Source: Physcomitrium patens (lineage: Eukaryota > Streptophyta > Bryopsida > Funariales > Funariaceae). From it: a DNA stretch of 64,000 bases. The notes under the pieces were generated by a model that saw only the letters and a program-made list of their open reading frames with translations, had not been told where the DNA came from and searched no databases. Numbering within the stretch: position 1 is the first letter of the stretch; each line of letters opens with the position of its first letter. The stretch lies in NCBI RefSeq assembly GCF_000002425.4, contig NC_037269.1, positions 13,816,616 through 13,880,615 of the forward strand. The letters run 5' to 3'. Of this stretch, positions 12,835 to 26,195 are shown piece after piece. A program made the translations under genes and the position numbers.

Positions 12835-15800
12835 ATGTTCCGAATTCTTCTGTATTACACTCTTGCATTGTGATTTTTAACTGATTCGAATGCACTGCCA
12901 ATTGATCAGAAGAAAGTGTACATTATTGCGATCAAGTAAGTATCTCGTCCCTTCTACAGGTTTAATTTTTTAACAGACAATCCAAGTATGGTCGTGTCGG
13001 AGAATGAGGACAGAAACTCAGACGTATGCTTTTGAACAGATCCAGATTGAGGTTTGGCGATTCATGGTGAACACCGGAGCAAATGGCAATAAAAAATCCG
13101 ATTGTCAGCTTTTGACGAAGATATACGAATCAAAAGGGGCCCTAAAATCTATTTCGTTGCGGCGAGCTTAGAAATTGTTTTACAGTTGAATCCAGGGATC
13201 TAAGGAGGATGATACAAGCGTTTAGATGATGCCATTAGTAGGACACAGCTGAATCAGGGGTAGAGTCGCTTGTTGAAGCACACACTGTTTGCAATAACCT
13301 TGTTACCTTTCGGAAATCTAGCCATACAGTTGCGAGCTTTAGTTTGCATAATGAATCCATTTTCAGGTAGTATGTTAAGATTCGAAAATCACACTCGGGG
13401 AAGAGGATTGTGACGGTGGATTGTAATCTGAATGCAGAGATTCTGCAAAACTAGAAATGGGGATTCAAGCTTTGGGCATTAAAGATCAGCACCTTGTAAT
13501 TTTGGATGCTGCTCTGGGTTTTGGAGCCGACTATCAAGTGTTGCAAGATTATGATAAAGTTTTCGATGGAATGGCTGTTGCATTGAACGAGACACAGGTA
13601 AAATATGGGTCTGATAACCACTTTCGAAAATTCGCAGACATTCTTGTCACATTCGTTGATGTTTAGTTGCTCACAGCTAGAACTCCTTTGCGTGAATTTA
13701 AACTCTGTCATCATCACAAGCTTTTGAAACGCAGCCAAGCTCGCAAGAATTGTTGCATGAGGAATTCGGTTCATTTGTTCTCAGCGCTTTCGTTGACTCC
13801 GCGTATCTCTTGATGTGAAGGCTGCAGTGATGAAATTAAATCCACTGATCAGATCCATGGAGCTAGGCGCAACCGTGTACGCAACCACAACACACTCGCA
13901 TGATTACATGCTGCTCCCAATTCCCCTCGGCGCATGGAACGAGTCTGGCGGCACCCATAGTGCCGGTGAGGATATTGTAATAGGTGTCGTAGACACTGGA
14001 ATCTATCCCGATCACCATAGCTTTGCAGCTACCGATGGCGTGAAGCCCTATGGTCCGCACCCTATGTATAAAGGCCAATGTGGAACTGATCTACGTTTTC
14101 CCAATGGTTTCTGTAATGGAAAAATTGTCAGTGCTCAGCAGTTTTTCAGGGCCCATTTGGAAGTGAACAAGACAGCAGTGTCCGACCCAGACTATAACAG
14201 CCCCTTGGATCGCAATGGCCATGGCACGTGAGTAGTGGTTCACCACTTGAGACTTGTTATGAGCTATGCTGTATAGTTTGTTAATCTGCATTACGAATTG
14301 GGCAGGTCCTCTCAATATTTCATGCTAATGACAAAAGTTGGGGCAATTGTCTTCTTAGGCATTGTGCTGGTATTGCAGCAGGCAATTATGGAGTGCCAGT
14401 GGTCGTCAATAGTGTTGAGTACGGGATGGCCAGTGGCACCGCTCCTCGAGCGCGATTAGTGTTCCAATCATTGGATGTTAATGTCGGCTCCCTCTTACAT
14501 ATCTCCACACTATTTTCCATCGATGACTAATATCAGGTCCCAGCCTTGAGCAACAAAGTCGCCCACAAACTGCGATACGGTGAAATGCTACTAAAATGAT
14601 GTCTGCTCTCGCTTTTTGGTTTAGCTCTGCGCTGTCTTTGTGCTGCAGAATTGCTGTTTACAAGGTTTTGGATAAGGACGGTACCGGGACTATGTCGGAC
14701 ACTGTAGCTGCCATTAATCAGGTCAACTTCATTCCCGACGAATTAGATTTCTCAGACTTGTACCTTTTCGTATAACAATTCAACCATCTGCGACGATATG
14801 GATAGCTTTGCTCTTACTCGCACAATTGTACAACAGCCGGAATATTGGCAAGAGCAACGGCAATGCATGAGCAGTCTGTTGGATATCGCAGTAGAATCAG
14901 AGTTTGGAAACATTAACCCTTCTTCTTAGATTATTAGAATCTTTCTGTCTATTTCCTTCTTTTTTTATCTTTCTGTCGCTAGCGAGCTTTTCTTCTATCC
15001 TGATTGATTCTCGCGCAGCACGGAAGATTAATGGCTACGTTGATTTGTTTGTGTGCTACTCTTTTCTAGGCTGTAAAGGATGGAGTTCATGTGATCTCTC
15101 TGTCATTGGGCTTCAGTGCACCAGTTGGAACTCACACTCTCCCGAACATCTTCGAAATGACAATCTTGGGAGCTGTCAAGGCGGGAGTGCATGTAGTGCA
15201 TGCTGCTAGAAACGCAGGATCAAAACCATCCTCAATAGTATCGTATGGCCCGTGGCTGACATCCGTCGGTGCTACGACGATGGATCGTTCCTATTCGGCC
15301 TATTTATACACGAACGATGGAAGGGGTTCACACGTAAACATTTCGAACCCTTACCAAGACTCTCACCCGCTTTCTGTAAACTTCGGGGTTTGTGTTGATG
15401 TATTTTGTCGAGCAGGCGATGAGAAATTTCGACGGGATCTTTTGCAGCTGGTACGCTTGGCATGATGGAATATCCCTTGGTTAGCGCCAGTGATGCTGTG
15501 ACGGAGCAGAGTTATATCAACCAAGACTTCAACTGTGCTGATCAGACAGTGCTTGTCAAGAAACTCATCCAGGGAAAGATCCTTGTATGTTTGTATAATG
15601 TCATTCATAGTAGCTTCACAGGGTCACCCCAAAGCCTTGCTCGCGCTGCTGCCCAGGCGATGGGAGCGGTTGGGGTGGTACTGGTAGTTATTTTTGGGTC
15701 CTTCTCAGAAACAAACTCACAGAATTGGGATTTTAAGGACTTTCCAGGCATTGTGATCTCGGGACAGGCAGGTCAGGTACGTGAATGCATGCTCATTATG

Positions 15801-17058
15801 TATTCGATCCTGATATGTTTTGAAAGTGTTGTTCGATGCTAAGATCTGGTGATTTGCTGATAGCTATTCTTGGACAACTTCCAAAATGCGAATGACGGTG
15901 TCAAAGGACGGTTAAGTGGCGTTGGCAAAGCTGTGTACAGGGGACTACCTCCCAAGATTGCTCGATTTTCAGGTCGTGGTCCCAATGTGTACATGACGAC
16001 ATCAGATCTTTCGATGGATGAGCATGCCATTGCTGATGTTTAGAAGCCTGCCGTCGTAGCTCCAGGTGTAAGTATCTGGTCAGCTCGGTCTCCTATTCCC
16101 TCAACAAACGAGCCTTCTTTTGAAGGTAAGGATTCATGCTCGTAAACACGGAAATATGAGTATTCTTTGACGAATCTCTTTTCCGCCGCTGTTGTAAAAA
16201 CTCAACTCCGGGATCCATGCCCTGCAGACCAAAAGTGAGCCATGATCAGTGGGACAAGCATGGCAACACCCCATATTGCGGGAGTGGCGGCGATCATTAG
16301 ACAAAACCACCCCAACTGGAGTCCTACTGCGATCACATCAGCGATCTCAACCTCCGCTGTCTCATTGGACAGCCTCGACAATCCTTTAATCGCATACTAT
16401 GAAGAGGTTGATGAAGAGGGAAATGTCATCCGCCAATTCGAGCGGCCCGGAACCGTCCATGATTTCGGTCATGGCTTTGTTGATGCTTGGGCTTCGCAAC
16501 ACCCCGGTCTGATCTTGGACGCAAGTAAGTATCTCTTATCTAGAATCACCATACCTTCGATCATGAAAACCGTTGTGCTGCAACATCCTCCAAGAAACCT
16601 ACAGCGCTTACTTACCGCCGTCACTGGTCTATGTGCAGCTCATGCCGACTACATGAACTTTCTCTGCTCCCTCAAATTTCTCAGTCTAGACACAGTGCCA
16701 AACATGTCCGGCGAAAAGTGCCCTCCCGGTGTTCACAAACCCATAGACCTGAATCTGCCAAGCATAAGCATTAGCACTCTGATCGGTACACTAGTTGTCG
16801 CGCACAGTAACCAATGTGGATAACCTTGAAACCTACACTGTCCAGATCACCCAGCCTGCCGATATTGAGGTCACGGTGGATCCGGCCACCTTCACCATCG
16901 CTCCTGCAGCGACGCAGTTGCTCACAGTGACTGTGAAAGCTCTCAAGAATTCGGTGTGTGTGAACCAGACAAGCTTCGGAAGGCTGGACCTCTTTGGCAA
17001 CTTGGGCCACGCCGTGAAAGTGCCGCTCACTGTGATCTTCAAAAAAGTTTCAGAGTGA
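12835..17058 (+). pseudogene. SBT2-type subtilisin-like serine protease, disabled
   Basis: Subtilases of the plant SBT2 group are secreted, prodomain-activated serine proteases. Exons read 12835-12935, 13438-13597, 13821-14227, 14359-14454, 14649-14721, about 15070-15326, about 15448-15776, 15864-16125, 16240-16524 and 16639-17058. They cover a signal-peptide-like start (MFRILLYYTLAL), an I9 prodomain and the S8 domain. The S8 domain has Asp in VVDTGIYPDHHSF, His in NGHGTHCAG and Ser in ISGTSMATPHIAG. A PA-like insert and a C-terminal Fn3-like domain (RTVTNVDN) follow. Order and motifs match SBT2. Four lesions are visible: TGA inside the signal peptide (12871), a lost splice donor (ATTAGT for GTTAGT at 14455), TAG before KPAVVAPG (16041), and a one-base frameshift just before RTVTNV (about 16790-16805). 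The AAGN motif reads AARN (15208). An in-frame ATG at 12793 is an alternative start. The catalytic residues survive, so loss looks recent. Confidence 0.85.
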
Positions 17059-17102
17059 CAGTTTTAAGTTCATCTATGGAATGATGTTTGCATGGCTTGC
17101 TG

Positions 17103-17108
17103 AATAAA
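17103..17108 (+). promoter_or_regulatory. AATAAA polyadenylation-like signal
   Basis: AATAAA lies 45 bp after the former stop codon of the subtilase pseudogene, a fitting position for its poly(A) signal. Confidence 0.4.
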
Positions 17109-20100
17109 AGGTTGATGCGCAACCTGTAGTATATATTGCCCACTGGACTACAAAGATCTTTCAACATTTTGCCCGTCATTCATCCGTGTATTTGTGTGTA
17201 CATTCTTAAGTACAGTTTTAAACATTTCTGTTGCAGAAATAAGTAAATTTAGTTTCAGTGGTTTCCAATAATACAAAAAAAAAAAAAAAAAAAAATGTAA
17301 AAAAAAATGTAAAACTAAAACCTGGTGTAAATAGAAAAGTTTTTTATTTATGAGAATGTTTAATGGACCCAATTCTTACTAAACTTATCTATCCATGTGT
17401 TAATTGTGATGAATGTGGTTGGTTTTCATTGGTTTTGGATCCAACAGTGGAGGAATGAATTTAGAGGTCATTTATTTTTTTCATGATGGTTAGGATGGGT
17501 GGGTCAATATATTAAAAGCCTATGTCTATTAAAACTCCTCTTTATTTATGATTCATTATAATTGATATGGTATCCTTGTACTATCTACTGTTAAACAAAT
17601 AAAGTCAAAACATCACAATTATGATTTGAATTACCAAACCTATCTGATGTATCTAATTTCTATTTTTCAGTAGCTTTAGGTCATTCTAATCCATGTTCTA
17701 CCATAGTTTAGCAGAACCAAATTTCATAACCAAATATTGACCTTGATATAATTTCTAAATAAATCAACTTACCTAAATTTAAGAATGAATGTGATTGGCC
17801 ACAAGTAATTTGCTTTACTACCTTCTCTTATTATATCAACACCTTTGTTTAAAATATCTTTAAAAATTCTACAAGTAATTTCCATTCTTATTTTATAAAT
17901 TTCAGAGATTAGTTGAAAAATTGACAAACGTGAATTTTACAAGATATGAATTTAGTCATAAATATTTCTAAATATATTTTATTTTATAAATATACTCTTA
18001 TTTTTATCCAATTGGCCTAAAAGCAAAACCTCATTTGTAATGTGAAAGAATGTTTTGGTTGATATGCAATACAAAAAGAAGATTTGCAGTTACAGAAAAA
18101 ACTTATTGTACAACAACTATGAATGTAAGCTCTTTATTAGTCATAATAGTTAAATGAGGAAGATTATTTATGAACAATGTTGCAATCTTTTTCAATACTC
18201 AAATATAATTAGTTTCTTTTTCCTCTTTTAAAAACATAAAGTGAGATAAAAAAATAAAATAATGAAATAAAATAAAAGACTAATCCAATCAGCATTATAC
18301 AAATAATATGAAGAAGCAAAATTTCAAATTTCTTGGTTTAGTACATGTAGTCAAAGAAGAAAATAAATGGAAAATCAATGATCAATTTGACCTATAGAGT
18401 ATAGACATGAAAAAAAATGCATGATGGCATTGGTTTAGAAATTGCAACAATAAATGTATTGGAAGTTATTTTTTTCAATTTGTCTAGCAATATTGGAATA
18501 GACAAACATCCTTAAAGTATTACATATCTAATGCTCAAGGACTGATTATAGATGTTGGTGTTGGTAGTAAGAATTATGGAATTAACTTAATAAAGAGCAA
18601 GTAGAGTTATTGCAAGTCTAGGTCCTACCGTGAGAAGTTGGCAAATTATTTGTTCCAATTTTGCCAAAAGTTTTTTAGTAGTGGCATAGACAAACATGTT
18701 GGTAGATAGATAGTTATGAAGAGGATGTTGAATAATGAGTTTGTAATTGCTTGTTGTTGTACATTTCCTTGTATACAATACAAAGAGACAACTTTGGAGC
18801 TTCATATAAGCTTGCCATTCCATAGTACTTCTTTTATCTACTTATGCATATCCTTGGTCACACTTCAATTACAACCTCCTATTTCCAACAAGATTGCCTT
18901 TGACAACATAGTAGCCTTAAGAATGGATAAAAGACAACACACTTTTGAATAACTTCTATTTAGATGAGTCTTCACACTCAAGTGAGGGCTAAATTTTGAA
19001 AAACAAAAAAAAATATTGGAGATGTGTGGTGTAAGTATTGAAAGTAAGAATTCATCTTAAAAAGTTGCTAACAACTTCCAAAACTATTATACTTATAAAT
19101 TTTGTACATTTTTTACCACTTATTGATGTTGATTTATTTTTGTATTTGAACAAAGACTCATAATGTAGTCAAAGTTGTTAGCCAATTTATAAAGGTATCA
19201 GCACATAATTAGCTCCATCTTTATTAGAATTTTCTTATTAATTTTGAAATATAATTAGATTAATTAAAATTTATTATCTCTTTTTACTTTGGCTATTCCT
19301 AATTAAACTCACATTTCCAAAATACATCAGATTACAAACATAAACTTTATTTTTATTTTTATATTAAACTATATTCAAATTTATAACCAACATATAGAAT
19401 TGAAATACATCAGGATTGATGAACCTTCATTTATAATCCATAAAAAGTACAATTTGTCTTTTCGTTTTTCTTTTCTTTTTTCTTTTTACCTTCTTTAATC
19501 CAGATTCATAAGATGTGTGTTTTGATTTCTATTTAATTGCTTGTACCTTGCTTAAGCGTAAACAAAATTATGATAAATGTATTTTTACTTCATTTTAATG
19601 AATGTTATTTACATTATATAATAACAATAACTTAAATTAGTTTTTAGTAGAAAATAATACATGCTTAAAATTACAAAGATACCTTAATGTAATTTAAATT
19701 AAAAATAATAGAAATTTTAAGAAAGGATGTATTCAAATAATAATTCAAAAACACACAAAAATATTGCAACAGTTAATTTTACAGGTTTGAAAATATCTCG
19801 TTCTCAACTTTAGCCTTCTTCTTAGCTTTCTCACATAATTTATTTTTATCTGACCTCAAAACCCCGCCGCAATTCTTTTTCAACTAAATAATGTTGTATA
19901 CAATCTTACAATCTCCTTAAGTATAATTTACTATCTTTACTGCTAAGCTTTAAACCTAACTTGAAAATAGTATATTTTTAGCTTGGATAAATCATTTTTA
20001 TTATAAACCATTAAATTTAAATATGGATGTATGTATGTATGTGTGTATATATTGGAAAATGAGAAATTAGCTACTTCAGTATTTGGGTCTGTAATTTAAA

Positions 20101-20911
20101 ACTACAATTTATTTAAGTTAAAGTACACATGTAGACATGTATCCTTCAAGTAAAATATTTTAGGATATACCAAAAATAATGGAATTGTAGCAACGACATT
20201 TAATATTTTTGCAACAAACAATATTTAAATTATATCTTACCTCCAGATTCAAAATACTAAAAATTAAAGTGTTTTACAATGAATAAAATGATAAGGCATT
20301 CGCAACGAGGATTCACATGTAGTACAACAGAATTTGAATGAATTCGACATAGTGATTAAAAACTTCTCACAATGTTGGCTTTTAATAATTGCAGAAACAA
20401 AATGTTTTTTAGTTTGAAACTAATTACACCAACAATCTGTGTATAGTGCACATGGTCAAACTCATAAGTTATTCCCACAAATAGTTTTAGGACATCAGAA
20501 GCGTATCAATAATTTAATCAAACATGTCTACTTTGTTCTTATTTTGGACAGAAGCATTGAAAAAGGCAGAGAAAAATAGATGAATTGGGAATACAGATCT
20601 GCCCCTAAAAAGTTGCTCAGATTCTGCTTGAGCGGTACTTCAAGGGTTGAAAGTGTCGTAGCTCAACAGACACTCAAGGTGGGTCTGCTGAGAGGTGAAT
20701 AGTCAAAGTTACAGAAATGTGGAGTCCCCTCTCACAAATCGATGCCTCTCAAGTGGCAGTGGGGAGCCTCATACTAAATGACCCTTCAGCCAAAATTGTT
20801 AAGCCAATATTGAAAGTCCATCAACCTTCAGCTACCTGTTATCTGAATGATAATTTCACCACCTCCAAATAGTGAACCCCTAGAAAGAGCTGCGTCTTAA
20901 CAACCAAGTTG
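17109..20911. other. AT-rich intergenic DNA
   Basis: About 3.8 kb with A/T runs (a 19-base A run near 17276) and no supported gene. The last few hundred bases (20.5-20.9 kb) are less AT-rich and probably form the 3' UTR of the minus-strand gene that ends at 20912. Confidence 0.55.
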
Positions 20912-22931
20912 TCATAGGCCGTCCTTCAACCCAAGTTCCTCATCAAGAAAGTCATCATCCTCAAATAACTTGATAAAGCGTGCTTGTTGCAATTCTCTTT
21001 GTTTTCGACGCCATTGACTGTAAGCCACAAAGGCGCAACCTGCCAATGATAACAACGAGAATACTACTATAACAGCTGTCCACCCGTGGTGCGTTCTATT
21101 CTTTTCAGGTTCGTTTGTGAATTCCGGATCCGCCGCCACTCCATAAGGGATTCCGGATTCTACGATGTCTGCCAAAACAGTTTCCAAAATTCAATAATCG
21201 TGGTACTCGCCTCAGCCGCTTCTACGTCATCAATCTATGAAGGTGTACATTCGGTAGAAAATTGGTAGCCTCAGAAATGTCCAACTCACGAAAAAGACGC
21301 AATACAAATAAGTTCACAACAATAAATTGTACTGAGAAAACAGGCATATGGGCCAGTTTAACTGGAGGAGTGACTTGATCCAGTGAAATAAAGGGAGTTT
21401 AACTTACTGCAGTCTGGACACGAGAGGGTAAGGTTGAACTCCTTTTCTTTCAAACGAAAATAAGCCCCATCTGAATTTGAGTTGAAATCGGACGGGCAGA
21501 GCTCCCACTGATCGAATTTGTCATCTTTAAGCATATCCTTCTCAAAGAGTCCACATAGCTTACATTTCTTCCCTACTAAAGTTGTAAGCGGCTGTAAAAC
21601 ATTAGCATAAAGTCAGAACCGTAAACAAAACAAAACCCACAACCACTAAGTCCCATGATTGCAAATTTAACAGCAGAAATATTCTGACCATATCACAGTC
21701 TACACGAAACCGTGATGACTACGAAGTTTTCCCTTCAACTGTTTGCGCAAAATACCGCTTCTAACGGTGGTTGATAAGAAAAGGAACGATGGTATGGAAC
21801 CATATTTATCCAGTTTGCAGAGTGAACGGTGAGCTACCTGCCAAGATTCCTGTCCCGAAAATTTATAAAGTTGACCCTTTACTTCAACATCGGGTAAATG
21901 CACGACATCTTCGCCCTGACATTGGAAATACACTTCTGGTTTTGCTCCAAACCACTCATGCGTACTAAAGATTGTCAACGAGTGTAACGTAACATTTCCA
22001 TCTGCTTTAACACCTGAAAAAGGACAACATGCAGAAGTTTCATGTAAGGCCACTGGACCGAAAAACAGGGACCATAACACATCAGAAACCTAAAGGACAA
22101 GTACAAACACCCCATGTTGATACTATAACCGAAGTGAACATCTAGTGTCTCAAGAATCACGAAAAGATGAATTCGAACCCTCACAAACTGTGTGAATGTA
22201 GTTATCCCCATTCGAATGGTAAGCATTGTAGAATCAACCTTCGATAAAGTTCCACTATATCACAGTTTGCAAGTGACGCACTAGCAATTTAGTAAGCGTC
22301 TCTAAAAATGGAGTGATCGACAATGTGACCTCATCACAAACTCTGCACTACAATGTTTCATCTAAAATAAAGTCCCATCAGCTGAGGCTCATCCCACCTG
22401 AACACAAAAGTAGCAATTCCTCCCTTTATAGTCGCTCAATCGAAAGATTCCGAGCCCAACACGCATTAATCGCGATCTATGCACTTACCAAACGACGAAC
22501 ACATCGTGATTTCACAACCACACAATCTGAACGTAGATGCACGACGGGAAAAACGAAAATTGCGATGGATCTTAATACTAAATCCACAGAAACCCTAGAG
22601 CGAACAAATCCAACTTACCCCCGAAGCTCCAGCCTCAAAAAAAAAGTTGAAAAATAGACGTCACCCAAGTAACCAAAGGAAGCTGGACCCGCGAAAAATT
22701 CCGAGAGTGAAACCTCTTTCGCATTTGTTAAGACTCACAACAAGGGCTAACCAACCGCACAAGAGTTCGAAACACCAGCAACAACCCACGACGAAACGAA
22801 AAACAACAGACCATACGACGAGACTAGGGCATGAATGGAAGAACAGAGCTAGAAAAGCACGTACCAGAAGCGCTGAGAAGAGACAAGAGGCACACAGGCA
22901 CAAGAAGAATGCGGCACCATTCCATCGCCAT
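20912..22931 (-). CDS. Single-pass type I membrane protein, unknown function
   Basis: Four exons on the minus strand (22865-22931, 21838-22013, 21408-21591, 20912-21168) join in frame to 227 residues, all with GT..AG borders. The start is the first ATG before a hydrophobic signal peptide (MAMEWCRILLVPVCLLSL). The lumenal part holds a THEWFGAKPEVYFQCQGE block and a Cys-rich block (KCKLCGLFEKD, WELCPSD, SCPDC). It also has NVT and NRT glycosylation sequons. A membrane segment spans about residues 172-192 (AVIVVFSLLSLAGCAFVAY). RRKQRE follows it, so the C-terminus should be cytosolic; it ends in an acidic FEDDDFLDEELG stretch. I recall plant proteins of this build but no known function. The protein probably sits in the endomembrane system or plasma membrane. 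The upstream side (22.93-23.2 kb) is GC-richer and likely holds the promoter. Confidence 0.85.
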
Positions 22932-23360
22932 TGCCGGCGACCGCTAGAACAAAACCGAAGCTTCTTGATTGACCATCCTCATGCAGCTCACTTCATTCTC
23001 TCCTATTACCGCGCACCCACAATAATAATACTTGGTAAAGTCGGGGATGATACCCTTTTGGGTTACCCGAGTATCCGAAACCACAACGTCAATCCCATTA
23101 GTGACGGATATGATTCCCCATTCCGGGTGTCAATCCAAGAGCTCCGCTTGATGCCCTGGCTTACGAGGACCTGCCCGGGCCCTGCACTTGTGGGTGGAAG
23201 CTTGCATTCACTTTGCTCTCATTTAGTCAGCAGGGAAAGGGGGAAATGGATCTCAAAATATCACAAATGTTCTTAGGGTATTGGGAATTAAAGGTGAGCA
23301 TGATATGTGTAAAATAATCAGATATTTGATTTATTTTTGGAAGACAAAAAATAATATATT

Positions 23361-23594
23361 TTTGGAATAATTTTATGGAGGATTTGCATTCGCCAAAGTC
23401 ATACAAAGGCCTTTCTTAGATATTCAGTTTAAAAAAAACAGAATAGTGTTCAAAGGAGTGTGAATGATAACTTGATTTTTTGGAATTTTATTATGGGGAA
23501 TTTCCATTGTCAAAGTTATACATTGGTTATGCTTGGATCTTCAATTTTAAAAACTGAATAGTGTTTAAAAGGGTGTTAATGGAGAATTGATATT
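23361..23594. repeat. Diverged 117-bp tandem duplication
   Basis: Two head-to-tail copies start at about 23361 and 23478. Each begins TTTTGGAAT, passes through a CCAAAGTCATACA or TCAAAGTTATACA block and a GAATAGTGTT block, and ends near TTGAT. The copies differ at roughly a fifth to a quarter of positions by eye. No coding potential is seen. Confidence 0.75.
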
Positions 23595-24220
23595 TTTAAA
23601 AGAGGATTGAAAATAGAATTCTTGAAGGATTTTTTGTGGGCCAGTTTTACCTTTTTGCACCTCCTGTTGTAACCAAGCTAATTTTAAAATGACCAAGTCT
23701 TTGTTTGTTGCCATTATGGCATACTCCAAGTGAATAATAATTCTTCTAAGCAATGAATGGCCAAAACTCAAATGCAATCAAGAGCATTTTACTTTCTCTC
23801 CTTGATTTTTGCAAAACAAATCAATCATCATTTTTAACAAAAAGCAACGCATTACGAGTTTGTATGATTATCAAAGAAGTTTTTCAACTAGGTATTTGAC
23901 AAAAAATTTAAAAAATAATGTAGAAGTGTACAAAATTAATAGTTTTTATCAGGTGGATATAAATGTGCATAATTATAGATATTTGATCTTGTAGAACACA
24001 TTCTTCTAAAAGGAAAGTATGAAAGTGAAATTTAAATAAAATTATTGTATCTAAGATTATATTATTATACAATACTGAATTAAAAATTGAATCAAAAGAA
24101 ATAATACATCTTTGATTATACCTTTCAAAAAAGTATTATTCAAAAACTTAAAATACAAATAAATAGTTATTTTTTACAAATTATTCCAAATTGTATATAT
24201 ATATTTATGCAACAACTAGT
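23595..24220. other. AT-rich intergenic DNA
   Basis: Short, low-complexity frames only. Nothing recognised. Confidence 0.5.
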
Positions 24221-24610
24221 ATGGCCTATGTACCCCTGATATAGCCAGCCAGCTGGTATTATTAATTAAAATTTTGTTTGACTTTTTTGGGTCTGGAAAG
24301 TCCCCTGAATTATCCCAAAGAGCACCTCAAACACTCCACATAATTTCATTCATATTTTGTCTTGTCTAGGATGACCCATTAATTAGGGTCATCCTATCTT
24401 AAACCTGGTTATTTTATGGTTATGTTATACTAAATATTACCATTATGCATTACAATATTATGTATATAATACTTCTTAAATGTTCATACCATCAATAGCA
24501 AATTTAGTTGGGTGTATTCATGTGATGAAGCTGGGTAGGAAAATACTATGCACATCCAACTAAATGATAACCATAGCAGATTAGATAGTGTTATGTTATA
24601 GTCTATTTTT
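24221..24610. repeat. Direct repeat, copy 1 (about 390 bp)
   Basis: This stretch recurs in the same orientation at 25811-26195. Shared blocks in order are AACACTCCACATAATT, TTTTG.C.TGTCTAGGA, GGGTCATCC, TGTTCATACCATCAATA and CATGTGATGAAG, ending in a CAGATTAGAT block. It holds no gene. The two copies are about 1.59 kb apart start to start, and the spacer carries no recognised gene. Confidence 0.8.
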
Positions 24611-25726
24611 TATGTAGACTAGTTTTGCCTTCACAGAGAGACTATGTTCTAAAGATATGTTGCATTCTCTCATTCAAAGAGATTCTGACAAAAACGTTGC
24701 AATTATCCTCAGTAATGTTAGCTCATGGCTGGATGAACTTGTGAAATGCAAGTTCCTACCAAAAGGATATTTTGCTTCATAATATACAGATTTATAGCTA
24801 ATAACCGTGTTGTTTCATTTGAGTAATGGATCAATCTATATATTTAATAGGCAACAAGGATAATGCTATGTCGTTAAACAACATTCTATAATAAATGGAG
24901 CTTAATTGAGCTTCAGAGATCAAGTGCACACAGTTAAGTCAATATTCAAATCTAGATTAGGACAGATTAATTATTGATTGCAAGTGTTGAGGAGATTTCT
25001 GTGTTTCAATTCCAAATTTGTCTTATGAGTGATTCGTTGATTGAGGGCCTGGGGACAATTAATGAGACTTGATACACACCTAAGGCCAGTAAAATCACCT
25101 CCAATTTGAACACTGGAACCTTGTACTAGTCTATCTAACATTGTCACAAGATGTGGAGATGTATCATTGGATAATCTGCAATTCAAGTATAGAGTCTAAT
25201 TTAAGATATCAAGTTGTTAGAACGATATTTCACATTACATTTATGTGAACCAAATGGTTGTTAATCATAAACCTAATTGGGTTACTTCCAAATTTTCTTC
25301 AGTTGTGTTGCAACATTTCATAAGTTTTCTCTCTCACTTGTGCTAGGTGGTGTATATGGTGTCATTTGTAAAGTTTTCCAATAATCTTTGTGTATTTGTA
25401 CAATAGTTTAGAAGCATGAGCCAGTTGAGTTTGCATAGGTTTGAGAATTCCATCATGTTATTTTGTACTATTGCCCATTAACAGTTTTGTTTTCAGTTCA
25501 TTCAAACGTACGTTTTGTTTTTTTGCACACAAGTTAGTAGGTTGTGTGGAGAGTAATGTTTAGTGTATATATATATATATATATATATATGAAAGTAGAA
25601 CAACATAAAATAGTAATAAGATTGTAATTGAGGATAAAAATTGCTATAATGAAGGAATGGTGATATGATCACAAAGTGTTATAGAATTAATATTAAAATG
25701 ACATAAAGATATAGAATAACGACATA

Positions 25727-25763
<37 letters not shown>

Positions 25764-25810
25764 CATGCACACTTATAACAAAATAATATTATTTGGAGGA
25801 TATATATAAT
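24611..25810. other. Spacer between the two direct repeats
   Basis: 1.2 kb with two TA microsatellites (25566-25590 and 25729-25759). No open frame with a recognisable family, no primer-binding-site-like or polypurine sequence at the repeat borders. Confidence 0.5.
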
Positions 25811-26195
25811 ATGGCATGTGTATCCTTGGTATATATAGTTGGTATAAGTAATTAAAATGTTGTTTTACTTTTTTAGAATACAAGATGTCCCTCCAATTTT
25901 TGCTTGGGAGCACCTTAAACACTCCACATAATTCCATCCATATTTTGCCCTGTCTAGGACAGACAAACAAACAATGTTCTTATCTAAGATGACTTGTTAA
26001 TTGGGGTCATCCAACATTATGTTATGTTATATGACATATTACCTTTACATGTTACAATATTTATTACATGTTCATACCATCAATAACATATTTAGTTGGC
26101 TGTTCTCATGTGATGAAGATAGATAAGAAGATACTATGTACACCCAGCTAGATTATAATTACAACAGATTAGATCAAAATACATTATAATCTATT
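25811..26195. repeat. Direct repeat, copy 2 (about 385 bp)
   Basis: Second copy of the repeat at 24221-24610, same orientation, estimated by eye at about 75 percent identity with small indels. It includes a short insertion-like stretch (GACAGACAAACAAACAATG region) that copy 1 lacks. Confidence 0.8.

Noticed and set aside
14455-14520. Read-through after GTAPRAR as an alternative exon (LVFQSLDVN)
   Set aside because: It looks subtilase-like for a few residues but runs into a stop, and the next exon already supplies the expected IAVYKV strand in frame.
15987-16043. Mini-intron ending TTTAG that would remove the stop at 16041
   Set aside because: It would be only about 57 bp with a poor donor. 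It would also delete residues that match the SBT2 layout between SGRGPN and KPAVVAPG.
24221-26195. Direct repeat pair as LTRs of one element
   Set aside because: No TG..CA ends, primer site, polypurine tract or target duplication could be seen, so it is reported only as a repeat pair.
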